Below, one piece after another: positions 1 through 7,337 of a stretch of DNA of 10,197 bases. The position numbers were made by a program, and so were the translations under genes. The notes under the pieces are model-generated. The model had not been told where the DNA came from, did not search any database, and saw only the letters and a list, made by a program, of their open reading frames with translations. Position 1 is the stretch's first letter. Each line of letters begins with the position of its first letter. Origin of the DNA: Aliarcobacter sp. (GTDB lineage Bacteria > Campylobacterota > Campylobacteria > Campylobacterales > Arcobacteraceae); assembly GCA_023268955.1 (NCBI GenBank), contig JALRJW010000185.1, forward strand, positions 1 through 10,197, in the 5' to 3' direction.

Positions 1-1
1 A

Positions 2-49
2 GGTAAAACTAACCCTCAATTTTTAGTTGAAGAAATCGTAAATTTATAA
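2..49 (+). CDS. C-terminal end of a plus-strand gene entering from the left (partial, unidentified)
   Basis: An open frame runs from position 2 to a TAA at 47-49 and reads GKTNPQFLVEEIVNL before the stop. The gene would begin outside the window. Its stop overlaps the stop of the convergent FlgO-like gene (TAA on the minus strand at 44-46). The short GK-NP pattern followed by an amphipathic stretch faintly resembles the tail of GatB-type (Asp/Glu-tRNA amidotransferase B) proteins, but fifteen residues are too few to name it. The frame could also be open by chance, since only 16 codons are visible. Confidence 0.4.
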   Translation, partial: GKTNPQFLVEEIVNL

Positions 50-643
50 AACTAATCTTGGTCTTAATACAGGCCTATTTTCATTATCTTCTAACTTTAT
101 AACCTCATCTGTTAAGTTTATACTTTTTGAGGTTGATCTAATCAAATTACCTGTTTTCATATCAATTAATTTTAAATACAAAATCAGTTGTCTTTGAGTT
201 ATTGCATAAGTTCCAGCTAAAATATAAGATTTATTAATCCCATCTTTGTTAATATCGTTAAAATCTCTTGATAAAGTCCTAAATCCTGTATCATTTAATT
301 TCAAATATTTTGAATACTCTATCTCTTTAATATTTAAGTCATATTTCTGAGTTACATATGATTTAATTTCTGAAGATAGAAAAAATCCAAGTTGAGATGT
401 TACCTCAAGATTTTTAATATTTACAAAATCAGAAACATAAATAACTTTTTTTGATTTTGAAATTATTGATTCAATATCACTATGCATATCATCAACTAAA
501 TCTTTAGCTAATTTATTAAAATCAGTAACATTCGTAGATAGAACATACTTTGTTTTATAATAGTCAGGATATTCATTTACACATCCTGAAAAAATCGAAA
601 TTATGAAAGCCAATGGCATTAGTATTAAAATATTTTTCTTCAT
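44..643 (-). CDS. FlgO-family outer-membrane lipoprotein (third of a tandem triplet)
   Basis: This is a 199-residue protein with a lipoprotein signal: a Lys-Lys n-region, a hydrophobic core, and the lipobox FSGC with the lipidated Cys at residue 21. The residue after the Cys is Val, not Asp, so outer-membrane sorting is likely by the enterobacterial rule. The mature part (about residues 38-175) shares the order of its two upstream neighbours: an amphipathic helix with LAKDLVDDM, a strand with VIYVSDFVNIKNL, a TSQLG segment, then SYILAGTYAITQRQLILYLKLID. The last matches the (V/I)LVGTY and LN-R-ID blocks of the other two. FlgO of Vibrio is a lipoprotein needed for flagellar stability; a flagellar role here is inference only. 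It is the most diverged of the three and lacks their C-terminal Cys pair. Its ATG directly follows the TAG of the preceding gene, which implies translational coupling, and no strong ribosome site is seen. Confidence 0.75.
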   Translation of the reverse strand: MKKNILILMPLAFIISIFSGCVNEYPDYYKTKYVLSTNVTDFNKLAKDLVDDMHSDIESIISKSKKVIYVSDFVNIKNLEVTSQLGFFLSSEIKSYVTQKYDLNIKEIEYSKYLKLNDTGFRTLSRDFNDINKDGINKSYILAGTYAITQRQLILYLKLIDMKTGNLIRSTSKSINLTDEVIKLEDNENRPVLRPRLVL

Positions 644-1228
644 CTATTTATTCACTATTCCCATTGAATCATTTGACGAGCACAAATCCACTAATTGACA
701 GTCATCAAAATAGTAAACTACTTTAGCTGTAGATAATACTTCTGCTGTAATAGAGTTTAGCAATCTAATATTTATAACCACATTATCATATTCAAATTTT
801 GAATATGTACCAACTAAAATATTAACATCTCCATGTTTTTCACTAATCTTTTGAATATCTCTACTTAAAAAATATTCTCCATCTGCGTTAATCGATAAAT
901 CTTTGTTTGCTCTTAAATCAACAACTTGAAATTTATTTGAATGCAAGTCGTTAATTAAACTTTCAGATATAGTTCTACCAAAATTAGAAGTTTTATTTAA
1001 TGAATCTAATTTAACAATTGATGTCAAAATAATTTTTTTATTTTCAGGAACATTTTTATTAGCTATTAGCTGTTCACTCAAAGATTTAATAACCAAATCT
1101 AATTGTCTAAAACCTTCAGTTCTAACCTCTTCCTTTTCAACTTTAAAAAGTCTTTCAAAAAAATTATCAGCACTTAACGAACTTACAAAAATGCTTAAAA
1201 TCAGTACCAAAGATATTTTGATTTTCAT
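644..1228 (-). CDS. FlgO-family secreted envelope protein (second of the triplet)
   Basis: This 194-residue protein has a cleavable signal peptide (KIK n-region, hydrophobic core, SSLSA cleavage site near residue 20) and no lipobox, so it is probably a soluble periplasmic or peripherally attached protein, unlike its two lipoprotein neighbours. The FlgO-like domain covers about residues 42-170, with blocks LVIKSLSEQL, ILTSIVKLDSLNKTSNFGR, SESLIND, INADGEYFLSRD and ILVGTYSKF. These align easily with the upstream gene (LDDLKKTSEFGR, SESLINE, INDQGEYFITR, VVVGTYSRQ), so the two are clear paralogues. A CX5C pair lies near the C-terminus (about residues 177 and 183) and could form a disulfide in the periplasm. 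The ATG at 1228 is preferred; an in-frame TTG at 1231-1229 would add one residue. The gene starts 5 nt after the upstream stop and ends with a TAG that abuts the next ATG. Confidence 0.8.
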   Translation of the reverse strand: MKIKISLVLILSIFVSSLSADNFFERLFKVEKEEVRTEGFRQLDLVIKSLSEQLIANKNVPENKKIILTSIVKLDSLNKTSNFGRTISESLINDLHSNKFQVVDLRANKDLSINADGEYFLSRDIQKISEKHGDVNILVGTYSKFEYDNVVINIRLLNSITAEVLSTAKVVYYFDDCQLVDLCSSNDSMGIVNK

Positions 1229-1233
1229 CAAAT

Positions 1234-1965
1234 TTATTTCTCTTCAATTATTTTAATTGTTCTAGCAGGTTTACAATCATTAAAAAGTGTGCAATCATTT
1301 TCTAAACCATGTTTAAAAGTAGCCCTTGCACTTGTAATTATTTTACCAGTGATATTGTCAATTACTCTTGTATTTAAAATAACTTTTCCATATTGTCTAG
1401 AATATGTACCTACTACTACATAAGAATTTAAAACTTTCTCTTTCATTTCATGAGGTTTTCTTGTAATGAAATATTCCCCTTGATCATTAATTGAAATAGC
1501 TAATTGACCTCTGTATTCAATAATATTAAAACCTCTATTTGACATTTCATTTATTAAGCTTTCACTAACTACTCTACCAAATTCTGAAGTTTTTTTAAGA
1601 TCATCAAGTCTAACAAATGAAGTTATTAAAACATGTTGAGAAGTCAATAACTTTTTATTGTTCATCATTTGAGTTGCTAATGAATTTATAGTCCCCTCTA
1701 ATGTATCTTGAGTAGTAACATGTATAGAATTATCATTAGCTATTTTCATGTATTGTTTATCTACTTGCACTTTATGATTAGCAAATTCTAAATTTTTGTC
1801 ATTGAAACTTTTATCTTCTTGAACTTTTTTATGTTCAACATTTTGATTTTCTATGTTATTGCAACCATTATATTGAATAGAAAAACATCCAGAAAAAACA
1901 ACTAAAATTGCCCCAGTTATTAAAACTTTTAAAATACCACCAATCATCAACTTCCCTTTGTGCAT
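1234..1965 (-). CDS. FlgO-family outer-membrane lipoprotein (first of the triplet)
   Basis: This 243-residue protein has a lipobox FSGC with the lipid-accepting Cys at residue 27. A Lys-, Asp- and Asn-rich linker of about 55 residues follows, probably a flexible tether from the membrane. The FlgO-like domain occupies about residues 85-220, with LDDLKKTSEFGR, SESLINEM, FNIIEYRG, ISINDQGEYFITRK, VVVGTYSRQ, and VILNTRVID followed by NITGKIITSARA. A CX5C pair (C225 and C231) matches the one in the downstream paralogue. Start choice is open. ATG 1965 has AAGGA only 3 nt upstream but gives a Lys-rich n-region. ATG 1947 (residue 7) has AAGG about 7 nt upstream and gives a shorter signal with little positive charge. 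As the first gene of the minus-strand triplet, it probably carries the promoter for all three. The function is inferred from the FlgO family (flagellar stability in Vibrio); no flagellar gene is visible nearby. Confidence 0.8.
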   Translation of the reverse strand: MHKGKLMIGGILKVLITGAILVVFSGCFSIQYNGCNNIENQNVEHKKVQEDKSFNDKNLEFANHKVQVDKQYMKIANDNSIHVTTQDTLEGTINSLATQMMNNKKLLTSQHVLITSFVRLDDLKKTSEFGRVVSESLINEMSNRGFNIIEYRGQLAISINDQGEYFITRKPHEMKEKVLNSYVVVGTYSRQYGKVILNTRVIDNITGKIITSARATFKHGLENDCTLFNDCKPARTIKIIEEK

Positions 1966-1987
1966 AATTCCTTAAATTTTATTTAAA

Positions 1988-1997
1988 GTAAGCTTAC
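1988..1997. other. 10-bp perfect palindrome in the divergent promoter region
   Basis: GTAAGCTTAC is its own reverse complement. It sits about 22 nt upstream of the first FlgO start and just downstream of the proposed minus-strand -10 box, a position where a repressor could block initiation. Ten-base palindromes arise by chance in AT-rich spacers, so an operator role is only a suggestion. Confidence 0.2.
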
Positions 1998-2006
1998 ATA
2001 ATCTTG

Positions 2007-2012
2007 AATATA
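2007..2012 (-). promoter_or_regulatory. Candidate -10 box for the FlgO triplet
   Basis: Read on the minus strand this is TATATT, preceded by TTGGT. It lies about 42 nt upstream of the ATG at 1965. Campylobacterota housekeeping promoters typically depend on the -10 box and AT-rich upstream DNA rather than a strict -35. The AT-rich context makes chance matches easy. Confidence 0.35.
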
Positions 2013-2062
2013 ACCAAAAAATAATATATTCATTTAATGTTTTTTATAAAGATTTCTTTGGA

Positions 2063-2068
2063 TAAAAT
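2063..2068 (+). promoter_or_regulatory. Candidate extended -10 box for the DJ-1/dnaE/surE operon
   Basis: TAAAAT is preceded by TTTGGA, giving an extended -10 of the TGnTAnaAT kind common in Campylobacterota, with T-rich DNA further upstream. It would start transcription about 30 nt before the ATG at 2108, and a good ribosome site (AAAGGA at 2096-2101, 6 nt before the ATG) lies in between. No other clear promoter is seen before the downstream genes, so it may drive all four. Confidence 0.45.
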
Positions 2069-2107
2069 ATAAAACTATAAATTTTACAAGTTTTTAAAGG
2101 AAATTAT

Positions 2108-2653
2108 ATGTCTAAAAAAATTTTAATTCCTATTTCAAATGGTTTTGAAGAAATTGAAGCAATAAGTGTTATTGATATTTGTAGACGTGCAGGTATTGAA
2201 GTTACAATTGCTGCAGTAGAAGATATTTTAACTATTGGTGCTCACAATGTAAAAATTACTGCAGATACTATGATAACAGATGTTAAATCAAGTGATTTTG
2301 ATATGATAGTTCTTCCAGGTGGACTTCCAAATGCTTTTACTCTAGCAGATAATGAAACTGTTCAAAAACTTTTAAAAGAGTTTAAATCTCAAAATAAAGA
2401 AATTGGTGCCATTTGTGCTGCACCTTTTGCTTTGCATAAAGCAGAAGTACTAAATGAAAACTATACTTGCTATCCTTCTTTTGAAAAAAAGATTAAAGAT
2501 AGTGGCTACCAAAATGATAAAGATTTCATAATTGATGGAAAAGTAATCACATCAAGGGGACCAGGAACTGCATCAGTATTTGGTCTTGAAATTGTAAGAA
2601 TTTTATGTGGTGATGAAGTTTCAAACAATGTAAAATCAGGAATGTTACTTTAA
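2108..2653 (+). CDS. DJ-1/PfpI (YajL-like) family protein
   Basis: This 181-residue, single-domain cytoplasmic protein matches the DJ-1 subfamily over its full length. The N-terminal strand KILIPISNGFEEIEA carries the conserved Glu at residue 17. The nucleophile elbow GAICAAP holds Cys103, and the signature SRGPGTASVFGLEIV lies near residues 149-163. Family members have been described as glyoxalase III, protein deglycase or peroxide-responsive chaperone, and the deglycase activity is debated, so only a thiol-based stress or repair role is safe. The position of human DJ-1 His126 is Tyr here (CYPSFEKK), as in several bacterial members, so the catalytic environment differs from the human enzyme. 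It is the first gene of the operon, with AAAGGA 6 nt before the ATG. Its TAA is only 2 nt before the dnaE start. Confidence 0.9.
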   Translation: MSKKILIPISNGFEEIEAISVIDICRRAGIEVTIAAVEDILTIGAHNVKITADTMITDVKSSDFDMIVLPGGLPNAFTLADNETVQKLLKEFKSQNKEIGAICAAPFALHKAEVLNENYTCYPSFEKKIKDSGYQNDKDFIIDGKVITSRGPGTASVFGLEIVRILCGDEVSNNVKSGMLL

Positions 2654-2655
2654 TC

Positions 2656-5600
2656 ATGTCTCAAATTCCTCAATTCACTCACCTACACCTTCATACAGAA
2701 TATTCGCTTTTAGATGGAGCCAATAAAATTAAGCCTTTAGCAAAAAAAGTAAAAGCTATGGGGATGACCAGTGTTGCTATGACAGACCATGGAAACATGT
2801 TTGGAGCTATTGATTTTTACAATGCAATGAGAGCTGAAGGCATCAAGCCAATTATTGGAATGGAAGCTTATATTCATAACTCTGAAGAGATGGATGATAA
2901 ATCTCATAGACAAAGATTTCACTTATGTTTATATGCTAAAAATGATGTTGGCTATAAAAATCTAATGTTTTTATCAAGTCAAGCATATATGCATGGTTTT
3001 TACTACTATCCTAGAATTACTAAAAAACTTTTAAGGGAAAATTCTGAAGGTTTAGTTTGTAGTGCTGCTTGTTTACAAGGGGAAATTAATTGGCATTTAA
3101 ATCTTCAAAATGAAAGAAATGTAAAAAATGGTGCAAAAGGTTATGAAAGAGCAAAAGAGATAGCTTTAGAGTACAAAGAGATTTTTGGAGATGACTTTTA
3201 TTTAGAGATTATGAGACATGGAATTGGAGATCAACATTTTGTTGATGATCAAATCTTAAGAATCTCTAAAGAAACAGGAATAAAAGTTGTTGCTACAAAC
3301 GATACTCACTATTTAGAACAAAAAGATGCTGATGCCCATGAAGCATTTATGTGTATAGCAATGAATAAACTTTATGATGATCCAAATAGGCTAAGACACT
3401 CAGTTCATGAGTTTTATTTAAAATCGCCAGAACAAATTTCTAAACTATATGCTGATATACCTGAAGCAATACAAGCTACTCAAGAGATTGCTGATAAATG
3501 TAATTTAGAAATAAAATTAGGAAATCCAACACCTCCAAACTTTAAATTTACAAGAGATAAATTAAATGAAGCAAATATTGAAATACCTGAACCAGAATTT
3601 GAATATTCATTAGAAAATGATAAAAAACTATTTATTCATGAGTGTTGGAAAGGTTTAGAAGATAGACTTTTGCATGTAAAACCTGAGCATCATCAAGAGT
3701 ACAAAGATAGACTTCAAGTTGAAATTGACATCATTAACAACATGAAATTCCCAGGATATATGCTTATTGTTTGGGATTTCGTTAGAGTTGCAAAGGAAAT
3801 GAAAATACCTGTTGGACCAGGAAGGGGTTCAGCTGCTGGAAGTTTAGTTGCATTTTCTCTAAAAATTACTGATATCGACCCTATTCCTTATGGACTTCTT
3901 TTTGAAAGATTCCTAAATCCAGAAAGAATTTCAATGCCTGATATTGATATGGACTTCTGTCAAAGTAGAAGGGGTGAAATTATTGATTATGTTGTTCAAC
4001 AATATGGTCGTGCTAACGTTGCTCAAATCATCACTTTTGGTAAGCTTTTAGCAAAAGGGGTTATTAGAGACGTAGCAAGAGTTCTTGATATGCCTTATTC
4101 AAAAGCTGATGCCATGGCAAAACTAATTCCTGATGAATTAGGAATTAATCTTACCTCATCTTATGAAAAAGAGCCTAAAATCAAAGAGCTTTGTGATTCT
4201 GATCCACAAGCAGCACGTGTATGGGAATATGCTTTAGCTTTAGAAGGATTAAATAGAAATGCCGGTACTCACGCAGCGGGTGTTGTTATTTCAAATGAAC
4301 CTTTATGGAAAAAAACTCCACTTTTTAAACCTTCAGGCCTTGATACCCTAGCTACGCAATACAACGGTAAATATGTTGAAGATGTAGACCTTATCAAATT
4401 CGACTTCTTAGGTTTAAAAACCCTAACAGTTATTGAAGAAGCTAATAAATTAATTGAAAAAAGACACGGGAAACGTGTAGATTTCTTAACAACCGATGTA
4501 AATGACAAAGGTGTTTATGACCTTATTCAAACGGGAAATACAATTGGATTATTCCAAATAGAGTCTGATGGTATGCAAGATTTATGTAAAAGACTTAAAC
4601 CATCAAACTTTGAGGATATTATCGCCGTACTTGCTTTATATAGACCAGGACCAATGGAATCAGGGATGCTTGATGACTTTATTGAGAGAAAACATGGTAG
4701 AGCTAAAATTGATTATTTCTATGATGAACTTGAACAACCATTAAAACCAATACTTGAAAATACATACGGTGTTATTGTTTATCAAGAGCAAGTTATGCAA
4801 ATCGTGCAAAGTATTGGTGGCTTCTCACTTGGTGGTGCGGACCTTGTAAGAAGGGCAATGGGTAAAAAAATCAAAGAGGAAATGGATAGACTTAAAGGTG
4901 AATTTGCTGATGGTGCTCAAAAGAAAGGCTACACAAGAGCTTATGTAGAAGAGCTGTTTGACCTGATTGTAAAATTTGCTGGATATGGATTTAATAAATC
5001 TCACTCAGCAGCATACGCCCTTGTAACATTCTATACTTCATATTTAAAAAAATACTATCCAGCTGAATTTATGGCAGCACTTTTAACTTTAGAAAAAGAT
5101 AATACAGATAAAGTTGTTAAGTATGTAGATGAAGTAAAAAGATTAGGACTAGACCTTTTCCCACCTGATATTAACAAATCTGACCTTGTTTTCAGTGCTA
5201 AAAAAATTGATGGACACGAAGTAGTAATGTTTGGAATGGGTGCTATAAAAGGTGCGGGAGACGTTGCTATTAACTCTATTTTAAAAGAAAGACGAGAAAA
5301 TGGAGATTATAAAGATTTATCAGATTTTATTTCAAGAATTGATGGAAGTAAAGTAAACAAAAGAGTTATTGAGTCTTTAGTAAAAGCTGGAGCATTTGAT
5401 AGTTTAGGTTATACAAGACGTTCAATGCTTGATCAAATTGAGCAAATAGTTGAAACTGTTCAAAAGGCTGCTCAGGCTAAGAAAATGGCAACTGGTTCTC
5501 TTTTTGGAGATAGTGAAGAATTAACTAGAGTTGAAATTGAGTTAGAAAATCTTGAAGAGTATGATTCAAAAGAGGTATTAGAACTTGAAAAAGCCTCTTT

Positions 5601-6222
5601 AGGTTTTTATGTATCAGGGCATCCCCTTGATAAATATAGAGATCAACTTGACCAAATAAAATATACTTTATCTTCAGAAATTGATGAAGTAGATGATGGA
5701 AGTCAAGCGTTGTTTATTGGAAAAATTGAAAATATCATTGAAAAGATCTCTAAAAAAGGAAATAAGTTTGGTATCGCTTCTGTAATGGACTTACACGGAA
5801 ATATTGAGCTTATGCTTTTTGAAGATAGATTAAAAGATTTAAAAGAAAATTTTGACCTTGAAGAACCTATTGCTTTTAAAGTAAGAATCTCAAAAGATGA
5901 AAATTTCACAAGGATGAATATTTTAAAAATTGAATCTTTAGATGATGCAAAAAAAGAGAAAATAAAAGTTAAACAAAAAGAAAAAGTAGAACCACCACTT
6001 ACTATTGCTTTAGAGTTTAGTAATGATGAAAGAATTATGTATAATCTTTTTGAAATAATTGCCCATAATCAAGGTAAAAGAGAGTTAAAATTCCTAATTA
6101 AATCAAAATTAGCTGATATTGAACTTGAAACAGGATTTAAAGTAACCACGGCAGTTGAAAAACTAATTGAAAATTTTCCAGGAGCTTATGTAGTAGATGA
6201 AACAGATTCTAATAACAAATGA
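2656..6222 (+). CDS. dnaE: DNA polymerase III subunit alpha
   Basis: This is the replicative polymerase catalytic subunit, 1188 residues, normal for the family (E. coli 1160) and free of inteins or breaks. In order: a PHP domain (about 1-290) starting HLHTEYSLLDG; the palm with GPGRGSAAGS at 387-396; catalytic aspartates D429 and D431 in PDIDMDF and D583 in FDFLGL; fingers; a helix-hairpin-helix (FGMGAIKGAG, 859-868); a sliding-clamp binding motif TGSLFG at 946-951, where E. coli has QADMF; an OB fold (about 1018-1100); and a C-terminal, probably tau-binding, domain (about 1115-1180). The PHP domain keeps all nine metal ligands (H11, H13, D20, H45, E70, H89, C139, D216, H218), several of which E. 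coli has lost. The start is 2 nt after the DJ-1 gene and lacks a strong ribosome site, which suggests coupling. Its last 26 nt overlap surE in another frame. Confidence 0.98.
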   Translation: MSQIPQFTHLHLHTEYSLLDGANKIKPLAKKVKAMGMTSVAMTDHGNMFGAIDFYNAMRAEGIKPIIGMEAYIHNSEEMDDKSHRQRFHLCLYAKNDVGYKNLMFLSSQAYMHGFYYYPRITKKLLRENSEGLVCSAACLQGEINWHLNLQNERNVKNGAKGYERAKEIALEYKEIFGDDFYLEIMRHGIGDQHFVDDQILRISKETGIKVVATNDTHYLEQKDADAHEAFMCIAMNKLYDDPNRLRHSVHEFYLKSPEQISKLYADIPEAIQATQEIADKCNLEIKLGNPTPPNFKFTRDKLNEANIEIPEPEFEYSLENDKKLFIHECWKGLEDRLLHVKPEHHQEYKDRLQVEIDIINNMKFPGYMLIVWDFVRVAKEMKIPVGPGRGSAAGSLVAFSLKITDIDPIPYGLLFERFLNPERISMPDIDMDFCQSRRGEIIDYVVQQYGRANVAQIITFGKLLAKGVIRDVARVLDMPYSKADAMAKLIPDELGINLTSSYEKEPKIKELCDSDPQAARVWEYALALEGLNRNAGTHAAGVVISNEPLWKKTPLFKPSGLDTLATQYNGKYVEDVDLIKFDFLGLKTLTVIEEANKLIEKRHGKRVDFLTTDVNDKGVYDLIQTGNTIGLFQIESDGMQDLCKRLKPSNFEDIIAVLALYRPGPMESGMLDDFIERKHGRAKIDYFYDELEQPLKPILENTYGVIVYQEQVMQIVQSIGGFSLGGADLVRRAMGKKIKEEMDRLKGEFADGAQKKGYTRAYVEELFDLIVKFAGYGFNKSHSAAYALVTFYTSYLKKYYPAEFMAALLTLEKDNTDKVVKYVDEVKRLGLDLFPPDINKSDLVFSAKKIDGHEVVMFGMGAIKGAGDVAINSILKERRENGDYKDLSDFISRIDGSKVNKRVIESLVKAGAFDSLGYTRRSMLDQIEQIVETVQKAAQAKKMATGSLFGDSEELTRVEIELENLEEYDSKEVLELEKASLGFYVSGHPLDKYRDQLDQIKYTLSSEIDEVDDGSQALFIGKIENIIEKISKKGNKFGIASVMDLHGNIELMLFEDRLKDLKENFDLEEPIAFKVRISKDENFTRMNILKIESLDDAKKEKIKVKQKEKVEPPLTIALEFSNDERIMYNLFEIIAHNQGKRELKFLIKSKLADIELETGFKVTTAVEKLIENFPGAYVVDETDSNNK

Positions 6223-6985
6223 TGATGGCTTTGATGCTGATGGCATAAAACACCTAATAAAAGCACTAAGTCCACTTGCAAAAATCACAGTTGTAGCCCC
6301 TGCTAAAAACAAATCAGCATGTGGTCACTCTTTAACTTTAGATAGACCATTAAGAATGATTAATGTAAATGATGACTACTATAAAATAGACGATGCAACA
6401 CCAACTGATTGTGTTTTTATTTCTATTAATAATCTTTTTAAAGATGGTTACAGACCTGATTTAGTTGTAAGTGGAATAAATATTGGCGCAAATATGGGAG
6501 AAGACATCACTTATAGTGGAACGGCTGCTGCTGCTATGGAAGCAGTTTTACACGGAATTCCAGCTATTGCTATTTCTCAAGTTTGTAGAGATAAATGTAA
6601 TGATATTAAAAATGGATGGGATTTTGATTTAGCAAAGAAAACTATTTCTAAGTTAGTTAAAAAAATACTAGCAGGAGAATTTCCATTAGGTGAAAGAAAA
6701 TTTCTAAATGTAAATATTCCACCTATAAAAGCTGAAGAATGTAAAGGAATAAAAATCACTAAAGCTGGATACAGAGAGTATGGTAATGACACTCACAGAC
6801 ACTATAATCCAAGGGGTGAAGAGTATTACTGGATTGGATTGCATCCATTAATTTGGAGAAAAAGTGAAGATGGAACTTGTGATTTTGAGGCTATTAAAAA
6901 TAATTTTGTTTCAATCTCTCCAATTATGTTAGATTTAACCTCATATGATGATATAATATCGGTTCAAAATTGGTTAAAAAATTAA
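6197..6985 (+). CDS. surE: 5'/3'-nucleotidase SurE
   Basis: This is a 262-residue, metal-dependent survival phosphatase that removes phosphate from nucleoside 5'- and 3'-monophosphates, and in some species from short polyphosphate. The diagnostic start ILITNDDGF carries metal ligands D9 and D10. Ser40 lies in NKSACGHSLT and Asn95 in VSGINIGANMG; together these complete the family's active site. The block TYSGTAAAAMEA follows. The N-terminal motif starts a few residues after the ATG at 6197, so the start is secure even though it lies inside the last 26 nt of dnaE in the +2 frame. GGAG at 6181-6184, within dnaE, may serve as a weak ribosome site. The C-terminal part (from about 195) contains the NDTHRHYNPRGEEYYWIG region usual for the family. 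Length is typical. Surrounding genes suggest co-expression with dnaE, but no functional link to replication is known to me. Confidence 0.97.
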   Translation: MKQILITNDDGFDADGIKHLIKALSPLAKITVVAPAKNKSACGHSLTLDRPLRMINVNDDYYKIDDATPTDCVFISINNLFKDGYRPDLVVSGINIGANMGEDITYSGTAAAAMEAVLHGIPAIAISQVCRDKCNDIKNGWDFDLAKKTISKLVKKILAGEFPLGERKFLNVNIPPIKAEECKGIKITKAGYREYGNDTHRHYNPRGEEYYWIGLHPLIWRKSEDGTCDFEAIKNNFVSISPIMLDLTSYDDIISVQNWLKN

Positions 6986-6997
6986 GGAATAACAAAA

Positions 6998-7261
6998 ATG
7001 AACTACACAGAAGCAGTTTTATCTAATATTGATAAGCTAGTGGGAACTTTAAAACCTGAAAGGGAATTAATAGAAGTTCTAAAAAGAAAATTCACAAAAA
7101 AAGAGTTCAAAATCTTTACAGCTTTTGAAAGTGGATTAACAGTTGAAGAGATTCAAGATGATATTAAAGATGATGAAGATAGAATCAATGAAATCTACCA
7201 AGCTGCAATAAAAAAATTAAACCAAGAAAAAATCAAAAAAGAACTAATAGAAAGAGACTAA
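6998..7261 (+). CDS. Conserved-looking small protein with a sigma-region-4-like helical fold (function unknown)
   Basis: I do not recognise a named family for this 87-residue cytoplasmic protein. It is almost entirely predicted helix and highly charged. The stretch FTKKEFKIFTAF followed by ESGLTVEEIQDDI, and then INEIYQAAIKKLN, has the spacing of sigma-70 region 4 or LuxR-type helix-turn-helix domains (a helix ending in G-L-T-x-E-E-I, a turn, then a helix ending A-x-x-K-L). The expected recognition helix, though, is acidic (KDDEDR) rather than basic, so DNA binding is doubtful; a degenerate or protein-binding version is as likely. TAAGGA at 6983-6988, overlapping the surE stop, sits 9 nt before the ATG and supports the start. 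It is the last gene of the dnaE-surE operon, and a long hairpin follows 24 nt after its stop. Confidence 0.8.
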   Translation: MNYTEAVLSNIDKLVGTLKPERELIEVLKRKFTKKEFKIFTAFESGLTVEEIQDDIKDDEDRINEIYQAAIKKLNQEKIKKELIERD

Positions 7262-7285
7262 TAATTTCTAAAATATACCTAATTA

Positions 7286-7318
7286 AAGACATAGAAATAA
7301 TCTAAAGTTCTATGTCTT
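7286..7318. terminator. Long hairpin between convergent operons
   Basis: AAGACATAGAA (7286-7296) is exactly complementary to TTCTATGTCTT (7308-7318) around an 11-nt loop. It lies between the stop of the 87-residue gene and the end of the convergent pgp1 gene. On the plus strand no T-run follows. On the minus strand TTTAATT follows, a weak U-tract. It may act as a bidirectional terminator or as a 3'-end stabilising stem. The stem is long and perfect but AT-rich. Confidence 0.6.
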
Positions 7319-7337
7319 GCATATCTGATATAAGCTA

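Noticed and set aside
2737..2922. Minus-strand open frame inside dnaE
   Set aside because: It lies fully within the PHP domain coding region of dnaE, has no ribosome site or recognisable motif, and dnaE is certain.
4269..4508. Minus-strand open frame inside dnaE
   Set aside because: It is the antisense shadow of the region leading to the third catalytic Asp of dnaE, with no protein-family features.
5703..5909. Minus-strand open frame inside dnaE
   Set aside because: It is a shadow of the OB-fold region with low-complexity Ser/Phe content typical of antisense translation.
2656..6222. Intein or frameshift in dnaE
   Set aside because: The protein aligns in order through every expected domain at normal length, with no inserted splicing motifs.
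6577..6792. Minus-strand open frame inside surE
   Set aside because: It is antisense to a confidently identified gene, with no motif.
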